8,752 bases of DNA from Alphaproteobacteria bacterium (GTDB lineage: Bacteria > Pseudomonadota > Alphaproteobacteria > Acetobacterales > Acetobacteraceae), in NCBI GenBank assembly GCA_013298245.1, contig JAAFHD010000135.1, positions 1 through 8,752 on the forward strand, written 5' to 3'. The position numbers and the translations under genes are program-made. Under the pieces are notes generated by a model. That model saw nothing but the letters and a program-made list of their open reading frames with translations. It searched no databases and had not been told where the DNA came from. Of the stretch, positions 5,496-8,752 are shown piece after piece. Position 1 is the first letter of the stretch. Every line of letters starts with the position of its first letter.

Positions 5496-6548
5496 ATGGC
5501 CGACGGCATCCACACGGACGAACAACCCATCCGCTTCGATCTGCTGACGGCCAACCCCGTCTACAAGCCCTTCCGCTACCCCTGGGCCTATGAGGCCTGG
5601 TTGCAGCAGCAGCGCATCCACTGGCTGCCCGAGGAAGTGCCGCTGGCCGATGACGTCAAGGATTGGCAGAAGAACCTGACCGAATCCGAGCGCAACCTGC
5701 TGACGCAGATCTTCCGTTTCTTCACCCAGGCCGATGTCGAGGTGAACAACTGCTACATGAAGCACTATTCCCAGGTCTTCAAGCCGACGGAAGTGCTGAT
5801 GATGTTGAGCGCGTTTTCCAATATCGAAACCGTGCATATCGCCGCGTATTCGCATTTGCTGGATACCATCGGCATGCCAGAAATCGAATACACCGCGTTC
5901 CTGAAATACAAGGAAATGAAGGACAAGTATGACTACATGCAGTCCTTCACGATCGAGAACAAGACCGAAATCGCCAAGACGCTGGCCGCCTTTGGTGCCT
6001 TCACCGAAGGTCTGCAGCTGTTCGCCTCCTTCGCCATTCTGATGAACTTCCCGCGCTTCAACAAGATGAAGGGCATGGGCCAGATCGTCACCTGGTCGGT
6101 GCGCGATGAAACGCTGCACTGCCTGTCCACCATCCGCCTCTTCCGCACCTTCGTGCAGGAAAACCCGGAAATCTGGAACGAAGAACTGCGCCGCGACCTG
6201 TATCTGACCTGCGCCACCATCGTCGAACACGAGGACAGCTTCATCGACCTGGCCTTCGAACTGGGCGGCGTGCAGGGCCTGGAATCCGCGGACGTCAAGA
6301 AATACATCCGCTTCATCGCCGACCGGCGCCTGACGCAGCTGGGCCTGGAACCCATGTTCCACACCGACAAGAACCCGCTGCCCTGGCTGGATGAAATGCT
6401 CGGCGCCATCGAACACACCAATTTCTTCGAAAACCGCGCGACCGAGTACTCCAAGGCCAGCACGGAAGGGTCGTGGGAACAGGCCTTCGCGGACGAGGTT
6501 TTCAGCACCGCGCAACCGGCCGGTGATATCGCCCTCGCGCGACACTGA
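5496..6548 (+). CDS. nrdB: Class I ribonucleoside-diphosphate reductase, beta subunit (R2)
   Basis: Small subunit of class I ribonucleotide reductase. It houses the metal centre and tyrosyl radical that the large subunit NrdA uses to turn ribonucleotides into deoxyribonucleotides for DNA synthesis. The ATG at 5496 is chosen because GGGAG (5484-5488) lies 7 bases upstream; an ATG at 5442 would add 18 residues unlike the family. The protein has 350 residues. All expected centre residues can be placed by spacing: Asp80 (ADVEV), Glu111 and His114 (ETVH), Glu171 (TEGLQ), Glu205 and His208 (DETLH). The radical Tyr118 lies four residues after His114, as in E. coli (His118, Tyr122). The C-terminal part holds NFFENRATEYSKAS (309-322), typical of this group. 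An intact enzyme of the tyrosyl-radical type is expected. nrdA is not adjacent, so the two subunits must be expressed from separate loci, or nrdA lies beyond the neighbours seen here. Confidence 0.97.
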   Translation: MADGIHTDEQPIRFDLLTANPVYKPFRYPWAYEAWLQQQRIHWLPEEVPLADDVKDWQKNLTESERNLLTQIFRFFTQADVEVNNCYMKHYSQVFKPTEVLMMLSAFSNIETVHIAAYSHLLDTIGMPEIEYTAFLKYKEMKDKYDYMQSFTIENKTEIAKTLAAFGAFTEGLQLFASFAILMNFPRFNKMKGMGQIVTWSVRDETLHCLSTIRLFRTFVQENPEIWNEELRRDLYLTCATIVEHEDSFIDLAFELGGVQGLESADVKKYIRFIADRRLTQLGLEPMFHTDKNPLPWLDEMLGAIEHTNFFENRATEYSKASTEGSWEQAFADEVFSTAQPAGDIALARH

Positions 6549-6564
6549 TCTGCGCCGCAGGCCC

Positions 6565-6617
6565 TGCCGCCCGGCACGCCCGGGCGTTAGAAGGGCGGCA
6601 AGCCGGGTGTTTTTGTT
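6565..6617 (+). terminator. Intrinsic terminator after nrdB
   Basis: Two alternative stems exist. CCGCCCGGC-side bases 6568-6575 pair with 6602-6609 (eight pairs, one G-T) and run directly into TTTTTGTT (6610-6617). TGCCGCCC (6565-6572) can instead pair with GGGCGGCA (6593-6600). The enclosed loop contains a perfect 12-base palindrome ACGCCCGGGCGT (6576-6587), so a branched or stacked fold is possible. The T run makes this the best terminator in the window, separating nrdB from the SCO gene. Confidence 0.6.
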
Positions 6618-6620
6618 GCG

Positions 6621-6639
6621 TCATCCAAACGAAGGATGA
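6621..6639 (+). promoter_or_regulatory. Inverted repeat upstream of the SCO gene
   Basis: TCATCC-AAACGAA-GGATGA is a 6-bp inverted repeat with a 7-base spacer, ending 19 bases before the AGGAG of the SCO gene. It could be an operator or a 5' leader hairpin. No confident -10/-35 pair can be assigned nearby. Confidence 0.25.
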
Positions 6640-6670
6640 ATCACGCCCGGCATCGCTGTAGGAGATGCGG

Positions 6671-7360
6671 ATGCTGCGCGTGATCCGATATTCGGCCTTC
6701 GCGCTTCTCGCGATGGTCGCAGGCCTTTGGGCCTATGCCTGGGTGGCGCGCGCGCCCGGGCAAGGCGTGGGCGAGGCCTTCGCACAGCGTCTCGCGGGCG
6801 TCTTTGGCCAGCAAATGCCGGTGCCCGGTGCTGGCGGCGGTGGCTTGCAATTGCCAGGCGGCATCTCGATCGGCGGCGCGTTCAGCCTGACCCGCCAGGA
6901 CGGCGTGGCGGTCACCGAACGCGACTACGCCGGCCGCTGGCTGCTGGTCTATTTCGGCTTCACCTATTGCCCCGATGTCTGCCCCACCGAATTGGGGCGC
7001 ATCGCCGATGTGCTGGACGCCATGGGCCCGGGCGGCGATCGCGTGACCCCCATGTTGATCACCATCGACCCCGAACGCGACACACCGGCCGCGCTGGCCG
7101 ATTATGTCTCGCGCTTCCACCCCCGCATGCAGGGCCTGACCGGCACCACCGAACAAATCGCGCAGGTCGCGCGGCGGTACCGCGTGTTCTATTCGCGCGT
7201 GCAGCGGCCGGACATGTCGGCCTATCTGATGGACCATTCCAGCTTCATCTACCTGGTCGGGCCGGATGGTCTTGTGCGCCTGTTGTTCCGCCCCGACACC
7301 GCGGTGGAAGAAATGGCGCGCGCTATCAACGTGCAGTTGCGCGCCAACACAGCTTCGTGA
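6671..7360 (+). CDS. SCO1/SenC/PrrC-family copper chaperone, membrane-anchored
   Basis: Thioredoxin-fold protein that delivers copper to, or reduces the cysteines of, the CuA site of cytochrome c oxidase on the periplasmic side of the inner membrane. The ATG at 6671 is preferred because TAGGAG (6659-6664) is 6 bases upstream; the ATG at 6665 directly abuts it. The protein has 229 residues. One N-terminal membrane segment (about 6-24) serves as anchor, followed by a Gly/Pro-rich linker (about 50-65). The core begins at GGAFSLTRQDG. The metal-binding CPDVC has Cys100 and Cys104 in FGFTYCPDVCPTEL, and the third copper ligand is His189 in DHSSFIYLVGPDG. The typical TIDPERDTP stretch is present. 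All ligands are intact, so it should be functional. No cox/cta genes are adjacent in the window, so its partner oxidase cannot be named. An 88-residue protein of unknown function follows 88 bases downstream and may share its transcript. Confidence 0.93.
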   Translation: MLRVIRYSAFALLAMVAGLWAYAWVARAPGQGVGEAFAQRLAGVFGQQMPVPGAGGGGLQLPGGISIGGAFSLTRQDGVAVTERDYAGRWLLVYFGFTYCPDVCPTELGRIADVLDAMGPGGDRVTPMLITIDPERDTPAALADYVSRFHPRMQGLTGTTEQIAQVARRYRVFYSRVQRPDMSAYLMDHSSFIYLVGPDGLVRLLFRPDTAVEEMARAINVQLRANTAS

Positions 7361-7402
7361 GGATGGCGAGCATGGACGGATTGTACACAGAACACCGTTC
7401 CC

Positions 7403-7420
7403 CACAGCCGCAAGGCTGTG
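7403..7420 (+). promoter_or_regulatory. GCAA-tetraloop hairpin between the SCO gene and the small downstream gene
   Basis: CACAGCC-GCAA-GGCTGTG is a perfect 7-bp stem closed by a GNRA tetraloop, a very stable RNA fold. No T run follows, so it is not a standard terminator. It may act as a processing or stability element, or as part of a leader of the next gene. A 27-codon reading frame (7363-7446, beginning MASMDG and ending RVWD) spans it and stops 2 bases before the next ATG; whether it is translated is unknown, and its only possible ribosome binding site (GAGG) abuts the ATG. Confidence 0.4.
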
Positions 7421-7448
7421 CCAGGATATCACGGGTTTGGGACTGACG

Positions 7449-7715
7449 ATGGATATGGATGGGTCAAACTTCGACAGCAGCGTTGACGCCAAGGGGCCAC
7501 CCCAGCGCCATAGCCGACGCTTGTCCGACAAGGTGCTGATCGCGTTCCATCACGCCTGCGACCAGGTCGACCTGGAAGTGGCGGAACAGCTGCTGCGCAC
7601 GCTGGAAATGATGTTGACGCGGCGGTCCAGCAACCCCGACGCCAACCGGCGCCGCAACATCGAAAGCCTGGTCGCCGCGCATGAGCGGCTGTGGCATCTG
7701 CGCCACCCGGTGTGA
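7449..7715 (+). CDS. Small conserved-looking protein of unknown function
   Basis: An 88-residue protein that I cannot assign to a named function. After about 22 polar residues comes a compact, likely all-helical body: LSDKVLIAFHHACDQVDLEVA, then EQLLRTLEMMLTRR, then NRRRNIESLVAAHERLWHLRH. Heptad-like spacing of Leu and other hydrophobic residues suggests a two- or three-helix bundle or a small adaptor. There is no signal peptide or membrane segment, so it is probably cytoplasmic. I recall similar small proteins in other Rhodospirillales but cannot verify that here. The start at 7449 has a weak GGGA 6 bases upstream; an ATG two codons later (7455) is possible. Good codon use with GC-rich third positions supports a real gene. 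It follows the SCO gene on the same strand by 88 bases and may be co-transcribed with it. Confidence 0.75.
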   Translation: MDMDGSNFDSSVDAKGPPQRHSRRLSDKVLIAFHHACDQVDLEVAEQLLRTLEMMLTRRSSNPDANRRRNIESLVAAHERLWHLRHPV

Positions 7716-7717
7716 GC

Positions 7718-7754
7718 CAGATCGCAAGGGGCTGATGCCCGATGCGCCTATCTG
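7718..7754. terminator. Imperfect hairpin between convergent genes
   Basis: CAGAT-CGCA-(AG)-GGGC pairs with GCCC-(GA)-TGCG-(CCT)-ATCTG around a TGAT loop: 13 pairs, a 2x2 internal loop and a 3-base bulge. It starts 2 bases after the stop of the small plus-strand gene and covers the stop codon of the convergent lipoprotein gene (7748-7750). It could end or protect transcripts from both sides. No T run is seen on either strand, so termination is inferred from position and pairing. Confidence 0.4.
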
Positions 7755-8020
7755 GGCGCTTCCACGCCCGAAGGCCCAGGCAGCCGCCGCGCCCGCAGAC
7801 AGGCGCGATAGGCGCGTTCCTCCGCCGCTTGGATCTGCGGCAGCAGCGTCGTGTCATTCACACCCGGTGCCCAGCTGCGGCGCAATTCGCGCGCTTCATC
7901 GGCGCCGCGCGATTCGGTGCGGCAGGCCTGTTGTTCGGGCGTCAGCGGCACCGGTGCGGGTGCGCGCGCCGGCATCATGGCGCAGCCGCCCAACAGAAGC
8001 AGAAGAAGTGCGGGTTTCAT
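7748..8020 (-). CDS. Small lipoprotein of unknown function
   Basis: A 90-residue predicted lipoprotein. The start is the ATG at 8020-8018, which overlaps the nudC stop as ATGA; translation is probably coupled, and GAGGA 12 bases upstream may help. A TTG four codons earlier is possible but less likely. The N-terminus is MKPALLLLLLGGC, a short Leu-rich signal with lipobox LGGC and Cys13 as lipidation site. Ala follows it, so the outer membrane is the likely destination by the +2 rule. A Pro/Ala-rich linker (14-25) leads to a small domain with two further Cys, in QQACRTESRG and AYRACLRAR, which could form a disulfide in the periplasm. The body is rich in Arg and Glu and probably helical. I do not recognise a named family, and the tie to nudC is by transcript only, as far as can be seen. 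Confidence 0.75.
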   Translation of the reverse strand: MKPALLLLLLGGCAMMPARAPAPVPLTPEQQACRTESRGADEARELRRSWAPGVNDTTLLPQIQAAEERAYRACLRARRLPGPSGVEAPR

Positions 8021-8752
8021 GCGTGCAGCCAATCCTCGATCAGGCGCCGCGCGATGGAATCAACGCGCGGCAGGCCGAAGCCCAGTTCCTTGTGGTCATG
8101 CAGGTCGCGCTTGGAGAACCAGCGCGCATCGCGCAATTCCTCGCGGTCGATATGGATGTCTTCGGTCAGCCCTTCCGCATGGAAGCCCAGCATGATGGAT
8201 GCCGGAAACGGCCAGGGCTGCGAGGAATGATAGGCCACCTGGCCCACCGCAACACCCGCCTCTTCCATCACTTCCCGGCGCACCGCTTCCTCCAGGCTCT
8301 CGCCCGGTTCCACGAAGCCCGCCAGCGTCGAATACATCGGCGTCGGGAAGCGCAGATTATGGCCCAGCAGGCAGCGATCACCGCGGACCACCAGCATGAT
8401 GACGGCAGGGTCGGTGCGCGGGAAATGCTGCGCGCCGCATTGCGTGCAGGTCATGGCGTGGCCGGCACTGCGCGGTTCGCACTTGCCGCCGCACACGCCG
8501 CAGAAGCGGTGCTTCACGCGCCAATGCATCAGGCCGCGGGCATGCGCCAGGATGCTGGCCTCACCCGCCGGCAACAGGCCGGCCACCTGGCGCAGATCGG
8601 TAAACGCGCCGGCGTCATCCGGGATCGGCGGCGCGTCTTCGTGGCTGACATCCATGGTGAAGACGGGGCGCTGGTCCAGCAGGCCCAGAAACGCCCAGGG
8701 GCCGTGCAGATCATGCAAGGGCCGCGCGGCCGCGCCACCCAGCAGCACCGCT
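8017..8752 (-). CDS. nudC: NAD(+) diphosphatase / NAD-RNA decapping Nudix hydrolase (5' end outside window)
   Basis: NudC splits NAD(H) into NMN(H) and AMP, and in E. coli removes NAD caps from RNA. The frame is open through the right edge, so the N-terminus is missing; 244 full codons are seen. The order is: the end of the N-terminal domain, then a zinc ribbon with Cys pairs FCGVC and CTQC spaced as in E. coli NudC (first Cys to last pair 18 residues), then the Nudix domain. The Nudix box GFVEPGESLEEAVRREVMEE fits GX5EX7REUXEEXGU completely, ending at AGV. The NudC signature SQPWPFPASIMLGF follows (bases about 8188-8228), which separates this family from other Nudix enzymes. All catalytic glutamates are present. 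Its stop codon overlaps the start of the lipoprotein gene by four bases, so the two form a transcription unit whose promoter lies outside the window. Confidence 0.95.
   Translation of the reverse strand, partial: AVLLGGAAARPLHDLHGPWAFLGLLDQRPVFTMDVSHEDAPPIPDDAGAFTDLRQVAGLLPAGEASILAHARGLMHWRVKHRFCGVCGGKCEPRSAGHAMTCTQCGAQHFPRTDPAVIMLVVRGDRCLLGHNLRFPTPMYSTLAGFVEPGESLEEAVRREVMEEAGVAVGQVAYHSSQPWPFPASIMLGFHAEGLTEDIHIDREELRDARWFSKRDLHDHKELGFGLPRVDSIARRLIEDWLHA

Noticed and set aside
5478..6545. 355-codon minus-strand frame across nrdB
   Set aside because: Mirror frame of a highly conserved gene; its sequence matches no recognisable protein and is rich in residues expected from reverse-complemented nrdB codons.
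6727..7446. Long plus-strand frame overlapping the SCO gene in another phase
   Set aside because: Out-of-frame reading of SCO with an Arg/Gly/His-rich composition; only its last 27 codons, beyond the SCO stop, were kept as a speculative point.

Overview
The window is a very GC-rich chromosomal segment, most likely from an alphaproteobacterium of the Acetobacteraceae type (Roseomonas-like). That assignment is an inference. It rests on the alphaproteobacterial nadD-rsfS-rlmH gene order, the style of NrdB and NudC, the codon use, and two stand-alone Bug/TctC-type solute receptors, a family heavily expanded in such genomes. No tRNA, rRNA, CRISPR array, transposase, phage gene or attachment site is visible. 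Genes fill almost all of the window, and the longest gap between genes is about 170 bases.

Left part (1-4210): the 3' part of an adenine deaminase gene runs in from the left edge. It ends 3 bases from the stop codon of a convergent gene for a Bug-type periplasmic receptor. Then come three minus-strand housekeeping genes read in the order nadD, rsfS, rlmH: NAD synthesis, ribosome silencing and 23S rRNA methylation. RsfS carries an unusual N-terminal tail of about 136 residues rich in Lys, Ala and Pro, like the tail of histone H1. RlmH has no ordinary start codon at the position its family predicts, where a CTG overlaps the rsfS stop.

Middle (4211-6617): a 170-base divergent intergenic region separates nadD from a second Bug-type receptor on the plus strand. 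Next is nrdB, the radical-bearing small subunit of class I ribonucleotide reductase, with all its metal ligands and the radical tyrosine. It is preceded by a palindrome resembling an NrdR operator and followed by a good candidate intrinsic terminator. nrdA is not next to it.

Right part (6618-8752): a SCO/SenC copper chaperone is followed by a small conserved-looking protein of unknown function (88 residues). The 88 bases between them hold a GCAA-tetraloop hairpin. Converging from the right edge is a minus-strand pair: the NAD(H)/NAD-RNA hydrolase nudC (5' end outside the window), overlapping by ATGA with a small lipoprotein. A long imperfect hairpin lies between the two convergent units.

Taken together this is ordinary core chromosome with accessory receptor genes inserted around it. 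Nothing here amounts to a clear new multi-gene system. The points most worth following are the H1-like tail on RsfS, the start of rlmH, the small proteins at 7449-7715 and 7748-8020, and the structured non-coding segments.
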